Positions 8,562-17,176 are shown, counted from the stretch's first letter. The stretch is DNA of 40,039 nt from a beta proteobacterium AAP51 (GCA_001295905.1 LJHT01000065.1:1-40039), one strand, 5' to 3'. Translations and numbers: made by a program. The notes: generated from the sequence alone by a model not told the origin.

Positions 8562-10318
8562 GGCTTCAGCTCCTGCGGGAAGTGGCGCAGCACGCTGTCA
8601 AACGCATTCGGCGCGGCCTGGCCCAGGCCGCAGATGCTGGCTTCGCGCATCACGCCGCCCAGTTCGGCCAGCACTTCGGCGGGCCAGGCCTCGCCGGCCA
8701 TCAGGCGGCTGGCCTGCGTGGTGCCGGCGCGGCAAGGCGTGCACTGGCCGCAGCTTTCGTGTTCGAAGAAACGCATCACGTTGCGCGCGGCGTCCACGGC
8801 GCGGTCGGTGTGGCCCAGCACGATGACGGCGGCACTGCCGATGAAGGCGCCGTGCGGCTGCAGGGTGTCGAAGTCCAGCGGCACGTCGGCCAGCGCCGCG
8901 GGCAGGATGCCGCCGCTGGCTCCGCCCGGCAAGTAGCCGTAGAGCCTGTGGCCTTCGGCCATGCCGCCGCAGTATTCGTCGATCAACTCGCGCAGCGTGA
9001 TGCCGGCCGGCGCCAGCTTCACCCCGGGTTCACGCACGCGGCCACTGACCGAGAAGCTGCGCAGCCCACGCCGCCCATGGCGGCCGTAGGCGGTGTAGGC
9101 CTCGGGGCCCTCAGCCAACAGCCGTGCCACCCAATACAGCGTCTCGCCGTTGTGCACCAGCGTCGGCCGGCCGAAGAGCCCGCGCTCGGCCACGTAGGGC
9201 GGGCGCAGGCGCGGCAGGCCGCGCCGGCCTTCGATGGATTCGAGCATCGCCGACTCTTCGCCGCAGATGTAGGCGCCAGCGCCGCGGCGCAGTTCGATGG
9301 GCGGCAGCGGCGGCAATTGGCCAGCCGCGCTGGCGCCCTGCAGTGCGGCCAGTTCCCGCTGCAGCATGGCGCGCAGGCCGTGGTACTCATCGCGCAAGTA
9401 GACCGTGACGCCGGCCACGCCCACGGCCCAGGCGGCGATGAGCAGGCCTTCCAGAAAGCGGTGCGGCTCGTTCTCGAGCATGCAGCGGTCTTTGAAAGTG
9501 CCGGGCTCGCCTTCGTCCAGGTTCACCGCCATCAGCCGCGGCGCGGGCTGCGCGCGCACCAGGCGCCACTTGCGCCCGGCCGGGAAACCCGCGCCGCCCA
9601 GGCCGCGCAGGCCGCCGTTCTCCAGCAGCGTGATCACGTCCTCGGGCTGGCGCTCGCCGGCCACGCAGCCGGCCCACAGCGCGTAGCCACCACGGGCGCG
9701 GTAGGCGGTGAAGTCTTGCTGCGCGCTGAAGTCGTCATGGCGTTGGCCGTCCTGCAGCGCGGCTTGCGTGGTGGCCTGCACGGCTTCGGCCGTGGCCTGC
9801 GGCACGGGCCGGTGGTGCACCACAGCCACGGGCGCGGTGTCGCAGCGGCCCACGCAAGGCGCGGGGATCACGCGGACCTCGGGGCCCAGCAGGGCCGGCA
9901 GGCGCTGCAGCAGATCGCGCGCGCCGGCCATCTCACACGCGAGGCTGTCGCACACGCGTACCGTGAGCGCGGGCGCCGTCGGCACGCGGCCCTCGGCGTC
10001 TTCGCGCACGATGTCGAAGTGGTGGTAGAAGCTCGCGACCTCGTAGACCTCGGCCTGCGACAGCCGCATCAGCGCCGCCAGCGCCGCCAGGTGCGGCGTG
10101 GCCAGTTGGCCGTAGTGGTCTTGCAGCGTGTGCAGGTGTTCGATGAGCAGCTCGCGCCGGTGCGGCCCGGGGCCGATGAGCGCGGCCACCGCGTCACGGT
10201 GCTGCGGGTCGACGCCGCGGCCCTTGGGCGCCTGGCGGCGGCGCTGGCGTTGCGCCTCGCTGGAGACTTCGGCCCCGGAGGCAGGCACCGGCACGATGGG
10301 AATGACGACGGCATTCAT
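8558..10318 (-). CDS. fdhB: NAD-dependent formate dehydrogenase, beta subunit (NuoE-NuoF fusion)
   Basis: A 586-residue diaphorase subunit that takes electrons from FdhA and reduces NAD+. The first 165 residues form a NuoE-like thioredoxin-fold [2Fe-2S] domain (C123, C128, C155, C159). From about residue 200 a NuoF-like domain follows, with FMN/NAD motifs GLRGLGGAGFPAGRKW (238-251 region) and NLDEGEPGTFKDR, and a C-terminal [4Fe-4S] motif CGQCTPCRAGT with a later Cys (SICGLGQ). Cupriavidus FDH splits these parts into FdsG and FdsB; Methylobacterium Fdh1B is fused as here. I chose ATG 10318 (MNAVVIPIVP) over ATG 10360, whose extra residues look unconserved. It is translationally coupled to fdhA and lies downstream of a same-strand LysR gene. 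Confidence 0.93.
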   Translation of the reverse strand: MNAVVIPIVPVPASGAEVSSEAQRQRRRQAPKGRGVDPQHRDAVAALIGPGPHRRELLIEHLHTLQDHYGQLATPHLAALAALMRLSQAEVYEVASFYHHFDIVREDAEGRVPTAPALTVRVCDSLACEMAGARDLLQRLPALLGPEVRVIPAPCVGRCDTAPVAVVHHRPVPQATAEAVQATTQAALQDGQRHDDFSAQQDFTAYRARGGYALWAGCVAGERQPEDVITLLENGGLRGLGGAGFPAGRKWRLVRAQPAPRLMAVNLDEGEPGTFKDRCMLENEPHRFLEGLLIAAWAVGVAGVTVYLRDEYHGLRAMLQRELAALQGASAAGQLPPLPPIELRRGAGAYICGEESAMLESIEGRRGLPRLRPPYVAERGLFGRPTLVHNGETLYWVARLLAEGPEAYTAYGRHGRRGLRSFSVSGRVREPGVKLAPAGITLRELIDEYCGGMAEGHRLYGYLPGGASGGILPAALADVPLDFDTLQPHGAFIGSAAVIVLGHTDRAVDAARNVMRFFEHESCGQCTPCRAGTTQASRLMAGEAWPAEVLAELGGVMREASICGLGQAAPNAFDSVLRHFPQELKP

Positions 10319-10321
10319 GGT

Positions 10322-10360
10322 CTGCGGCGGATCATTCCGACGCCGCAGCCGGCTGTCCAA
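10322..10360 (-). promoter_or_regulatory. Candidate fdhB promoter and operator
   Basis: On the minus strand TTGGAC (10355-10360), an 18-base spacer and AATGAT (10331-10336) form a weak sigma-70-like promoter. The -10 element is framed by an inverted repeat, CTGCGGCG (10322-10329) and CGCCGCAG (10341-10348), with an 11-base gap. Such symmetry could be a regulator site, for example for the adjacent LysR protein. Both calls are tentative. Confidence 0.25.
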
Positions 10361-10416
10361 TGGCTTTGGTGAACCGCGCCATTCACGGCGCTGATCGATG
10401 GCCCCTTAACGCGCCA

Positions 10417-11385
10417 TCAGCCCGCCGCCAGCCCCGAAGCCAGCGGCCCTGTGTGCGCCGCCGCTTCAGCCAACCAAGCGGCGTCTGAGGCCAAGGCCAG
10501 CGCCGCCTGCAACGCACGCGAAGCCGGCTGGCCGCGTGCCGTCATGAAGCCGATGGGCGTGCGCAGCACCGGCGCCGTGAGCGGCCGCGCTTCCAACCCC
10601 GCGTGCGCCGCCAGCGTGTCCACCAGCGCACCCGGCAGCACCGCGGCCAGCGGGCCGCTGTGCACGGCCACCAGCAAGGCCATCACCGAATTGGTTTCGA
10701 GCGCGGGCGCCACCGCCAGGCCCTGGCTGCGGAACACCTGCTCCAGGATCACGCGGTTGTGCATCTCCGGGCCCAGCAGCGCCAGCGGGCGCGCCGCGGC
10801 CTCGGGCCAGGTGATGGGCGCGCCGAAACGCAGGCCCGGGCCCAATGTTTCGCCGGCCGCCGCACGCTGCAGCAGGTGGTAGTGCTCCAGCACCTGGGGC
10901 CAGGCCTGCAGGCGATCACCCGGCAGGTCGGCCAGGCGGTCGGTGTAGCCGAGCGCGAGGTCCAGCGTCAGCCGCTCCAGGCCCGATTCAAGCTCTTGCG
11001 ATGACAACGAGCGCAGCTGCGGCACCAGGCCCGGGTGGCGTTCGATCAGCCGCGCCGCGAAACGCGCGGCAATGGGCTCGGCCGTGGGCACGGTGCCGAT
11101 GACGAGCCGCCCGCGCGGCTGCGCGGCGCTGCCCGCGAGTTCCTGCGCCAGGCGCTCTTGCTCGTGCAGCACGCGCCGCGCCGTAGCCAGCACCTGCTCG
11201 CCTTCGGCCGTGAGGCCTTCGTACTGGCGGCCGCGGCGCACGATGGAAACGCCGAAGTGCGCCTCCAGCGAGCGCAGCGCATTGCTCAGCGCCGGCTGCG
11301 TGATGTGGCAGGCCGTGGCGGCGCGGCCGAAGTGGCGGTGCTGCTCCAGCGCGGCGAGGTAGCGGTAGGCATCGAAGAGGTTCAC
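10417..11385 (-). CDS. LysR-family transcriptional regulator, probably of formate dehydrogenase
   Basis: A 322-residue protein with an N-terminal winged helix-turn-helix (residues 1-60: FGRAATACHITQPALSNALR, LEAHFGVSIVRRGR) and a periplasmic-binding-like effector domain (about 90-300). The start is a GTG codon (GTG-AAC-CTC). The gene lies on the same strand as fdhB, 98 bases upstream of it, and divergent from the two-component regulator gene with only 44 bases between. Cupriavidus necator has a LysR-type regulator (FdsR) next to its fds operon, so control of fdhBA is the natural inference, with formate as a possible effector. Nothing in the effector domain itself proves the ligand. Confidence 0.9.
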   Translation of the reverse strand: MNLFDAYRYLAALEQHRHFGRAATACHITQPALSNALRSLEAHFGVSIVRRGRQYEGLTAEGEQVLATARRVLHEQERLAQELAGSAAQPRGRLVIGTVPTAEPIAARFAARLIERHPGLVPQLRSLSSQELESGLERLTLDLALGYTDRLADLPGDRLQAWPQVLEHYHLLQRAAAGETLGPGLRFGAPITWPEAAARPLALLGPEMHNRVILEQVFRSQGLAVAPALETNSVMALLVAVHSGPLAAVLPGALVDTLAAHAGLEARPLTAPVLRTPIGFMTARGQPASRALQAALALASDAAWLAEAAAHTGPLASGLAAG

Positions 11386-11394
11386 GGCCCGCGC

Positions 11395-11400
11395 ATTAGA
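11395..11400 (-). promoter_or_regulatory. -10-like element 9 bases before the lysR start
   Basis: TCTAAT on the minus strand, separated by 9 bases from the GTG start at 11385. With usual spacing the transcript would begin within about 3 bases of the start codon. There is no recognisable -35 hexamer. It lies back to back with the element at 11416-11421. Confidence 0.35.
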
Positions 11401-11415
11401 CCAGCCACCGCTGCC

Positions 11416-11421
11416 TAGAAT
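11416..11421 (+). promoter_or_regulatory. -10-like element 8 bases before the response regulator start
   Basis: TAGAAT, 8 bases from ATG 11430 (bases 11422-11429 between). The predicted transcript start falls at or next to the ATG, leaving no room for a ribosome-binding site. The -35 region is not recognisable. Confidence 0.4.
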
Positions 11422-11429
11422 CGCGCGCC

Positions 11430-12779
11430 ATGGAAGTCCGCCCCGACCCGGCCGAACACTGGCCCAACGCCACCGTGCTGGTGGTGGATGACGAACCCGG
11501 CATGCGCAACTTCCTGCTCAAGACCCTGGCCCCGCGCGCGGCCCTGGTGCTGGGCGCGGCCTCGGCCGAAGAGGCCGAGGCGCTGCTGCAGAAGCACCGC
11601 TTCGACCTCGTCATCCTGGACATCACGCTGCCCGGCAAGAGCGGGCTCACGCTGCTGAAGGAAATGCGCGCCCAGGGCGAGCCCTGCGAGGTGGTGCTGA
11701 TCACGGCCTTCGCCGACCTCGACACCGCCATCGAAGCGCTGCGCGCCGGCGCGGGCGACTTCCTTCTCAAGCCCTTCCGCGTGGCCCAGGTGCTGGGCGC
11801 CTGCCGCCAGGGCCTGGAGCGCGCCCGCCTGAAGCGCGAGAACTGGGTGCTGCGGCGCACGTTGCACCAGCGCACGCCGCCGGCCAGCGGCCTGGTGGGG
11901 CGCAGCATCGTCATCAAGGGCCTGCAGGCGGCGCTGCAGCGCGTGGCCGGCGTGGACAGCACGGTGCTGCTCACCGGCGCCTCGGGCACGGGCAAGGAGC
12001 TCGCGGCCCAGGCGCTGCACCGCCTGAGCCCGCATGCCGCCGCGCCTTTCGTGCCGGTGAACTGCGCGGCCATCTCGCCGCTGAAGATCGAGGAAGAACT
12101 CTTCGGCGCACCGGGGCGCGACGGCCTCTTCGTCTATGCGCAGGGTGGCACGCTGTTCCTGGACGAGATTGCCGAGCTGCCGCTGCCACTGCAGGCCAAG
12201 CTGCTGCGCGCGCTGGAGAACCGGCGCATCCGCCCCGTGGGCAGCGAGCAGGAGATTCCGGTCCAGCTGCGCATCGTGGCCGCCACCAACCGCCCGCTGC
12301 GCGGCGAGGTGGAAGCCGGCCGCTTCCGCGACGACCTCTACTACCGGCTGCAGGTGGTGGAAATCACGCTGCCGCCGCTGGCGGCGCACAAGGAAGACAT
12401 TCCCGACCTGGTGGCGCACTTCAACGAAACCCTGGCGCCGCGCCTGGGCGTGCCGCCCATCGAGGTGAGCGACGATGAGATGCACTACCTGCAGCAGTAC
12501 GCCTGGCCGGGCAATGTGCGCGAGCTGCGCAACCTGATTGAACGCTCGCTGATCGTGGGTGCGCTCAACGTCTCGGCGCTGTACCAGGGCCTGGCCCGCG
12601 CCCAGCCCGAGCCGGCGCGCGCCGTGCTGGACGGCGTGACCGACCTGCACACGCTGGAAAAACGCCACATCCTGGCCGTGCTGGACAGCGTGGAAGGCGA
12701 CAAGACGCGCGCCGCCCAGCTGCTGGGCATTTCGCGCCGCACGCTGGAACGCCGCTGCGCCGACTGGGCCCTGCCTTGA
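11430..12779 (+). CDS. NtrC-type response regulator lacking the GAFTGA loop
   Basis: A 449-residue regulator in three parts. The receiver (about 12-130) has acidic residues D20/D21, probable phosphorylation site D64 and K114. The AAA+ domain (about 153-390) has a Walker A GASGTGKE at 183-190, Walker B TLFLDEI at 241-247 and the RFRDDLYYRL arginine-finger region. A Fis-type helix-turn-helix follows (TRAAQLLGISRRTLERR). In sigma-54 activators ELFG is followed by about 20 residues containing GAFTGA; here only APGRDGLFVYAQ separates ELFG (223-226) from GGTLFLDEI. The sigma-54 contact loop is therefore missing. Rhodobacter HupR and NtrC, which lack this motif, work with sigma-70, so the same may hold here. 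The stop overlaps the kinase start. Confidence 0.93.
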   Translation: MEVRPDPAEHWPNATVLVVDDEPGMRNFLLKTLAPRAALVLGAASAEEAEALLQKHRFDLVILDITLPGKSGLTLLKEMRAQGEPCEVVLITAFADLDTAIEALRAGAGDFLLKPFRVAQVLGACRQGLERARLKRENWVLRRTLHQRTPPASGLVGRSIVIKGLQAALQRVAGVDSTVLLTGASGTGKELAAQALHRLSPHAAAPFVPVNCAAISPLKIEEELFGAPGRDGLFVYAQGGTLFLDEIAELPLPLQAKLLRALENRRIRPVGSEQEIPVQLRIVAATNRPLRGEVEAGRFRDDLYYRLQVVEITLPPLAAHKEDIPDLVAHFNETLAPRLGVPPIEVSDDEMHYLQQYAWPGNVRELRNLIERSLIVGALNVSALYQGLARAQPEPARAVLDGVTDLHTLEKRHILAVLDSVEGDKTRAAQLLGISRRTLERRCADWALP

Positions 12780-14755
12780 GCACGGTGGGCACGCCTGCCG
12801 CGGCAGGCAGCGCCAGACCGGGATGGTTTGCCCGGCTGCCCGTGCGCAGCAAGCTGCTGGCGCTGACCCTGCTGCCGCTGCTGGGCGTGCTGCCGCTGCT
12901 GGGCGCGGGGCTGCTGTGGTGGACCGACACCGCACTGGATGGCCTGCTGCGCACCAAGGTGCGCGCCGACCTGGCGGTGGCCCACGGCTACTTCGAACGT
13001 GTGCTGGCCGAGGTGGGCGGCAGCGTGGCCGGGGTGGCCGAATCGCACAGCCTGGCGCGCGCGCTGCAGGCCGGGGCCGACCTGCAGCCGCTGCTGCAGC
13101 GCTACGAGCGCCGCGAGCGGCTGGACTTCCTGCGCGTGCTGCCGCCCGACCCCGCCTTGCCCGATGGCACCAGCGTGGAAGTGCTGGCGCCCGCCCAGCA
13201 GGGCCTGCTGGGCCCGGCGCTGCGCGAGCGCGTGGCCGTGCCGCTGCTGGCCACGCGCAATGCCGCGCCCACCGAGCGCGCCGTGGAAGACCGCGCCATG
13301 GTGCTGCTGGCCACACGCGCCGTGCGCGACGCCACCGGCCAACTGGTGGGCCACGTGCAGGGCGGCGTGCTGCTCAACCGCAACCTGCCCTTCATCGACC
13401 ACATCAACCAGATCGTCTACCCCGAGGGTTCGCTGCCGCTGGCCGAATGGGGCAGCAAGGGCACGGCCACGCTCTTCCTCGACGACGTGCGCATCAGCAC
13501 CAACGTGCGGCTCTTCGGCGGCGAGGCCGAAGAACGCGCCATCGGCACGCGCGTGTCGCAGAGCGTGCGCAACGCCGTGCTGGGCAGCGGACAGACCTGG
13601 CTGGACCGCGCCTTCGTCGTGCAGGACTGGTACGTCTCGGCCTACCAGCCCCTGGCCGACAGCCAGGGCCGGCGCGTGGGCATGCTCTACGTGGGCGTGC
13701 TCGAGCGGCCCTTCGTGCTGCTGAAGTGGGCCGCACTCGCCAGCATCGGCGTGCTGTTCTTCGGCGTGATGATCCTGGCCGCCGTGCTCAGCCTGCGCTG
13801 GGCGCGCGCCATCTTCCACCCGCTGGAACGCATGGAAGCCACGATGCAGTGCGTGGAAGGCGGCGACCTGGCCGCGCGCGTGGGCGAGGTGGCCAGCACC
13901 GACGAAATCGGCCGCCTCGCACAGCACCTGGACGAACTGCTGGCCACCATCGACAGCAAGACGAAGCAGCTCACGCACTGGAACGCCGAGCTCGACGCCA
14001 AGGTGGCCGAACGCACGCAAGAGCTGCAGGACGCGCAGCGCCAGCTGGTGCAGGCCGAGAAACTGGCCACCGTGGGGCAGCTGACGGCCAGCATCGCGCA
14101 CGAGGTGAACAACCCCATCGCGGTGATACAGGGCAACCTCGACCTGCTGCGTGAACTGCTGGGCCCCGAAGGCGCGGCACGCGTGGCACCCGAGCTGAAG
14201 CTGGTGGATGCGCAGATCGAGCGCATGCGCCTCATCGTTACGCGGCTGCTGCAGTTCGCGCGGCCGGCCGAGTTCGCCGGCTACGTGCAGCCGGTGGACC
14301 CGCAGCGCATGCTGGAAGACTGCCTGGTGCTGGCCGGCCACCAGATCACACGCGCCGGGGTGCAGGTGCAGCGGCACTTCAGCGCCACGCGCCAGCCCGC
14401 GCTGAACCCGCAGGAACTGCAGCAGGTGCTGGTGAACCTGCTGGTGAACGCGCTGCACGCCATGCCGGGCGGCGGCACGCTGACGCTGCGCACGGCCGAT
14501 GTGGGCGAAGGCGAGGAAGCGGCCGTGGCCATCACCGTGCAGGACAGCGGGCCGGGCCTGGCGCCCGAACTGCTGGGCCAGCTGTTCCAGCCCTTCGTCA
14601 CGCGGCGCAAGGAAGGCACGGGCCTGGGCCTGTGGATCAGCCGCCAGATCGTGGAACGCTACGGCGGCGCGCTGGAGGCCGCGAACGCACCGCCCCAGGA
14701 CAACGGCGCCCCGGGGGGCGCAGTGTTCACCGTGCGGCTGAGGGCCGAGGCCTGA
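12776..14755 (+). CDS. Sensor histidine kinase with extracytoplasmic Cache-like domain
   Basis: A 659-residue membrane kinase, partner of the upstream response regulator by coupled genes. A first membrane helix lies at 27-49, followed by an extracytoplasmic sensor of about 265 residues that resembles a Cache fold. The second helix lies near 317-342, then HAMP and a coiled coil of about 50 residues (residues about 395-430). The HisKA box SIAHEVNNPI has phosphoacceptor H442. The ATPase domain has N-box residues (LVNLLVNALHAM), DSGPGL and GTGLGLWI. The start is TTG 12776, overlapping the previous stop by 4 bases (TTGA); GTG 12785 is an alternative. The ligand is unknown. The N-terminus of about 25 residues is cytoplasmic and basic. 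Confidence 0.93.
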   Translation: MSTVGTPAAAGSARPGWFARLPVRSKLLALTLLPLLGVLPLLGAGLLWWTDTALDGLLRTKVRADLAVAHGYFERVLAEVGGSVAGVAESHSLARALQAGADLQPLLQRYERRERLDFLRVLPPDPALPDGTSVEVLAPAQQGLLGPALRERVAVPLLATRNAAPTERAVEDRAMVLLATRAVRDATGQLVGHVQGGVLLNRNLPFIDHINQIVYPEGSLPLAEWGSKGTATLFLDDVRISTNVRLFGGEAEERAIGTRVSQSVRNAVLGSGQTWLDRAFVVQDWYVSAYQPLADSQGRRVGMLYVGVLERPFVLLKWAALASIGVLFFGVMILAAVLSLRWARAIFHPLERMEATMQCVEGGDLAARVGEVASTDEIGRLAQHLDELLATIDSKTKQLTHWNAELDAKVAERTQELQDAQRQLVQAEKLATVGQLTASIAHEVNNPIAVIQGNLDLLRELLGPEGAARVAPELKLVDAQIERMRLIVTRLLQFARPAEFAGYVQPVDPQRMLEDCLVLAGHQITRAGVQVQRHFSATRQPALNPQELQQVLVNLLVNALHAMPGGGTLTLRTADVGEGEEAAVAITVQDSGPGLAPELLGQLFQPFVTRRKEGTGLGLWISRQIVERYGGALEAANAPPQDNGAPGGAVFTVRLRAEA

Positions 14756-14782
14756 TCAGCGCACGCTACAAGCCGGCCGCGT

Positions 14783-16348
14783 TCAGGCCGCGGCGGGCGT
14801 GCGGATGAGGTGGTCGAACGCGCTCAACGCGGCCTTCGCGCCTTCGCCCGCGGCGATGATGATCTGCTTGAAGGGCACGGTGGTCGCATCCCCCGCCGCG
14901 TAGACGCCCGGCACGTTGGTGGCGCCCTTGGCGTCGACGATGATCTCGCCGTAGCGCGACAGCTCCACCACGCCCTTCAGGAATTCGGTGTTGGGCACCA
15001 GGCCGATCTGCACGAACACGCCGGCCAGCGGCAGGCGGTGTTCGCTGCCATCGACGCGGTTCTTGAACACCAGGCCGTCGACCTTCTGGCCGTCGCCGGT
15101 GATCTCGGTGGTCTGCGCGTTGGTGTAGATCTCCACGTTGGGCAGGCTCTTGAGCTTGTTGACCAGCACGGCATCGGCCTTCAGCTGGTCAGCGAACTCG
15201 ACCACGGTCACGTGTTCCACCACGCCGGCCAGGTCGATGGCGGCTTCCACGCCCGAGTTGCCGCCGCCGATGACGGCGACCTTCTTGCCCTTGAACAGCG
15301 GGCCGTCGCAGTGCGGGCAGTAGGCCACGCCCTTGTTGCGGTACTCGGCTTCGCCAGGCACGTTGACGTTCTTCCAGCGCGCGCCGGTGCTCAGGATGAC
15401 GCTGCGGCCCTTCAGCACCGCGCCGTTGTCCAGCGTGACGCTGATGGTGCCGCCGGGCTGCGTGGCGGGCTCGAGCTGTGCCACGCGCTGGCCGTTCATG
15501 ATGTCCACGTCATAGGCCTTGGCGTGGGCTTCCAGCGCCGCGGCGAACTTCGGGCCTTGGGTTTCCAGCACCGAGATGTAATTCTCGATGCCCAGGGTGT
15601 CGAGCGTCTGGCCGCCGAAGCGTTCGGCCACGATGCCGGTCTTGATGCCCTTGCGCGCGGCATACACGGCCGCGGCCGCACCGGCGGGGCCGCCGCCGAC
15701 GATGAGCACGTCGAAGGTGTCTTTCTTCGAAAGCTTGGCGGCATCGCGCGCGGCGCTGCCGGTGTCCACCTTCTTCAGGATCTCGGCAATCTCCATGCGG
15801 CCGTTGCCGAAGGGCTGGCCGTTCAGGAAGACGCTGGGCACGGCCATGATCTGGCGCGCTTCCACCTCGTCCTGGAACAGGCCGCCGTCCACCGCCACAT
15901 GCCGCACGCGGGGGTTCAGCACGGCCATCAGGTTGAGGGCCTGAACCACGTCGGGGCAGTTGTGGCAGGTCAGGCTCATGTAGGTCTCGAAGACGAAGTC
16001 GCCTTCGAGGGACTTGATCTGCTCGATGACGTCGGCCTCCACCTTGGGCGGGTGGCCGCCGGCCTGCAGCAGCGCCAGCACCAGCGAGGTGAACTCGTGG
16101 CCCATGGGGATGGCCGCGAAGCGCACGCCCATATCGGCACCCTGGCGGGTGATCTGGAACGAAGGCCGACGGGCGTCCGTGCCGTCGAAGCGTGCGGTGA
16201 CCTTGTCGTTCAGCGCCGCGATCTCGGTGATCAGCTCGCGCATTTCGGCCGAGGCCGGGCGGTCGTCGAGGCTTGCCACCAGCTCGATAGGATGCTGCAG
16301 CCGTTCGAGGTAGGCCTTGAGCTGGGCTTGGATGTTGCTGTCGAGCAT
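14783..16348 (-). CDS. ahpF: Alkyl hydroperoxide reductase subunit F
   Basis: A 521-residue flavoprotein disulfide reductase, the same length as E. coli AhpF, that uses NADH to regenerate AhpC. The N-terminal tandem thioredoxin-like domain carries C128-HN-C131. The thioredoxin-reductase-like body has FAD motif [18 protein letters not shown] near residue 215, redox pair C344-PH-C347, NAD motif [12 protein letters not shown] and the C-terminal [19 protein letters not shown] 16348 is preceded by AGGA at suitable spacing (CAGGACGCCACC before ATG); an in-frame extension to 16426 is unconserved. It follows ahpC on the same strand after 175 bases that contain a strong hairpin and a dispersed repeat. 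Confidence 0.97.
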   Translation of the reverse strand: MLDSNIQAQLKAYLERLQHPIELVASLDDRPASAEMRELITEIAALNDKVTARFDGTDARRPSFQITRQGADMGVRFAAIPMGHEFTSLVLALLQAGGHPPKVEADVIEQIKSLEGDFVFETYMSLTCHNCPDVVQALNLMAVLNPRVRHVAVDGGLFQDEVEARQIMAVPSVFLNGQPFGNGRMEIAEILKKVDTGSAARDAAKLSKKDTFDVLIVGGGPAGAAAAVYAARKGIKTGIVAERFGGQTLDTLGIENYISVLETQGPKFAAALEAHAKAYDVDIMNGQRVAQLEPATQPGGTISVTLDNGAVLKGRSVILSTGARWKNVNVPGEAEYRNKGVAYCPHCDGPLFKGKKVAVIGGGNSGVEAAIDLAGVVEHVTVVEFADQLKADAVLVNKLKSLPNVEIYTNAQTTEITGDGQKVDGLVFKNRVDGSEHRLPLAGVFVQIGLVPNTEFLKGVVELSRYGEIIVDAKGATNVPGVYAAGDATTVPFKQIIIAAGEGAKAALSAFDHLIRTPAAA

Positions 16349-16382
16349 GGTGGCGTCCTGAGAAATAGGTGGTTCAGAAACG

Positions 16383-16412
16383 GCTCCGCCGGCCCGGCAG
16401 GGCCGGCGGAGC
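16383..16412 (-). terminator. Strong hairpin between ahpC and ahpF
   Basis: Perfect 13-bp inverted repeat: GCTCCGCCGGCCC (16383-16395) and GGGCCGGCGGAGC (16400-16412), with a 4-base loop. On the ahpC-ahpF transcript the stem is followed by CGTTTCTG, not a clean T tract. It may attenuate read-through or protect the upstream ahpC message from 3' decay. Confidence 0.5.
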
Positions 16413-16438
16413 ATGGGCAGGAACAAGGCTCACCACCC

Positions 16439-16525
16439 GATTAAGTGCCTTGCGCGGAACCGGCTCTGCCGGGCCGCTGCAAGAGCCCCCTCGGGGGGTG
16501 GCGAGCGCTAGCGAGCCTGGGGGTC
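16439..16525. repeat. Dispersed structured repeat, copy A
   Basis: About 87 bases that align with 32135-32241. Shared blocks include CTTGCGCGGAAC, GGCTCTGCC, GCAAGAGCCCCC, GGGGTGGCGA and GAGCCTGGGGGTC. Copy A lacks about 20 bases carried by copy B. GGCTCT and AGAGCC can pair, and CCCCCTCGGGGG is a short hairpin. The right end reaches into the ahpC stop codon (16524-16526). Confidence 0.75.
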
Positions 16526-17087
16526 AGATTTTTCCGACGAGGTCCAGCGAAGGCGTCAGGGTCTTGGCGCCTTCGTTCCACTTGGCCGGGCACACCTGGC
16601 CGGGGTTGGCGGCGGTGTACTGGGCGGCCTTCAGCTTGCGCACGGTTTCCTTCACGTCACGAGCGATCTCGTTGCTGTGGATTTCGGCCGTCTTGATCAC
16701 GCCATCAGGGTTGATGACGAAGGTGCCGCGCAGCGCCAGGCCCTCTGCGGGAATATGCACGCCGAAGGCGTTGGTCAGCGTGTGGGTGGGGTCGCCCACC
16801 AGCGGGAACTTGGCCTTGCCCACGGCCGGGCTGGTTTCGTGCCACACCTTGTGCGAGAAGTGCGTGTCGGTGGTGACGATGTAGACCTCGGTCTTCAGCT
16901 TCTGGAACTCGGCGTAGTGCTCGGCCGCGTCTTCGATCTCGGTGGGGCAGTTGAAGGTGAAGGCGGCGGGCATGAAGATCAGCACCGACCACTGGCCCTT
17001 CAGGCTTTGCTCGGTGACTTCGATGAACTTGCCGTTGTGGAAGGCCTGGGTCTTGAAGGGCTGGACTTGCGTGTTGATCAGCGACAT
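16524..17087 (-). CDS. ahpC: Alkyl hydroperoxide reductase subunit C (2-Cys peroxiredoxin)
   Basis: A 187-residue typical 2-Cys peroxiredoxin, identical in length to E. coli AhpC. It reduces hydrogen peroxide, organic peroxides and peroxynitrite. The peroxidatic cysteine is C47 in FTFNCPTEIED and the resolving cysteine is C166 in GQVCPAKW. The local sequence FMPAAFTFNC replaces the enteric FYPADFTFVC. GGAG lies seven bases before the ATG (GGAGTCACTCCATG). The C-terminal YF region associated with eukaryotic overoxidation sensitivity is absent. It is first in an ahpC-ahpF pair, with an OxyR-like site about 90 bases upstream. Confidence 0.97.
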   Translation of the reverse strand: MSLINTQVQPFKTQAFHNGKFIEVTEQSLKGQWSVLIFMPAAFTFNCPTEIEDAAEHYAEFQKLKTEVYIVTTDTHFSHKVWHETSPAVGKAKFPLVGDPTHTLTNAFGVHIPAEGLALRGTFVINPDGVIKTAEIHSNEIARDVKETVRKLKAAQYTAANPGQVCPAKWNEGAKTLTPSLDLVGKI

Positions 17088-17176
17088 GGAGTGACTCCGT
17101 CAGGGTTGTGGAAGGAAAGAGAGACCGAAGAATCTTGCGACAGCCAGGATTCTGCGGGATTACCCATATTGCAGAG

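Noticed and set aside
16439..16525. Insertion-sequence remnant
   Set aside because: No transposase fragment, terminal repeats or target duplication is visible; the pair of copies fits a REP-like intergenic repeat better.
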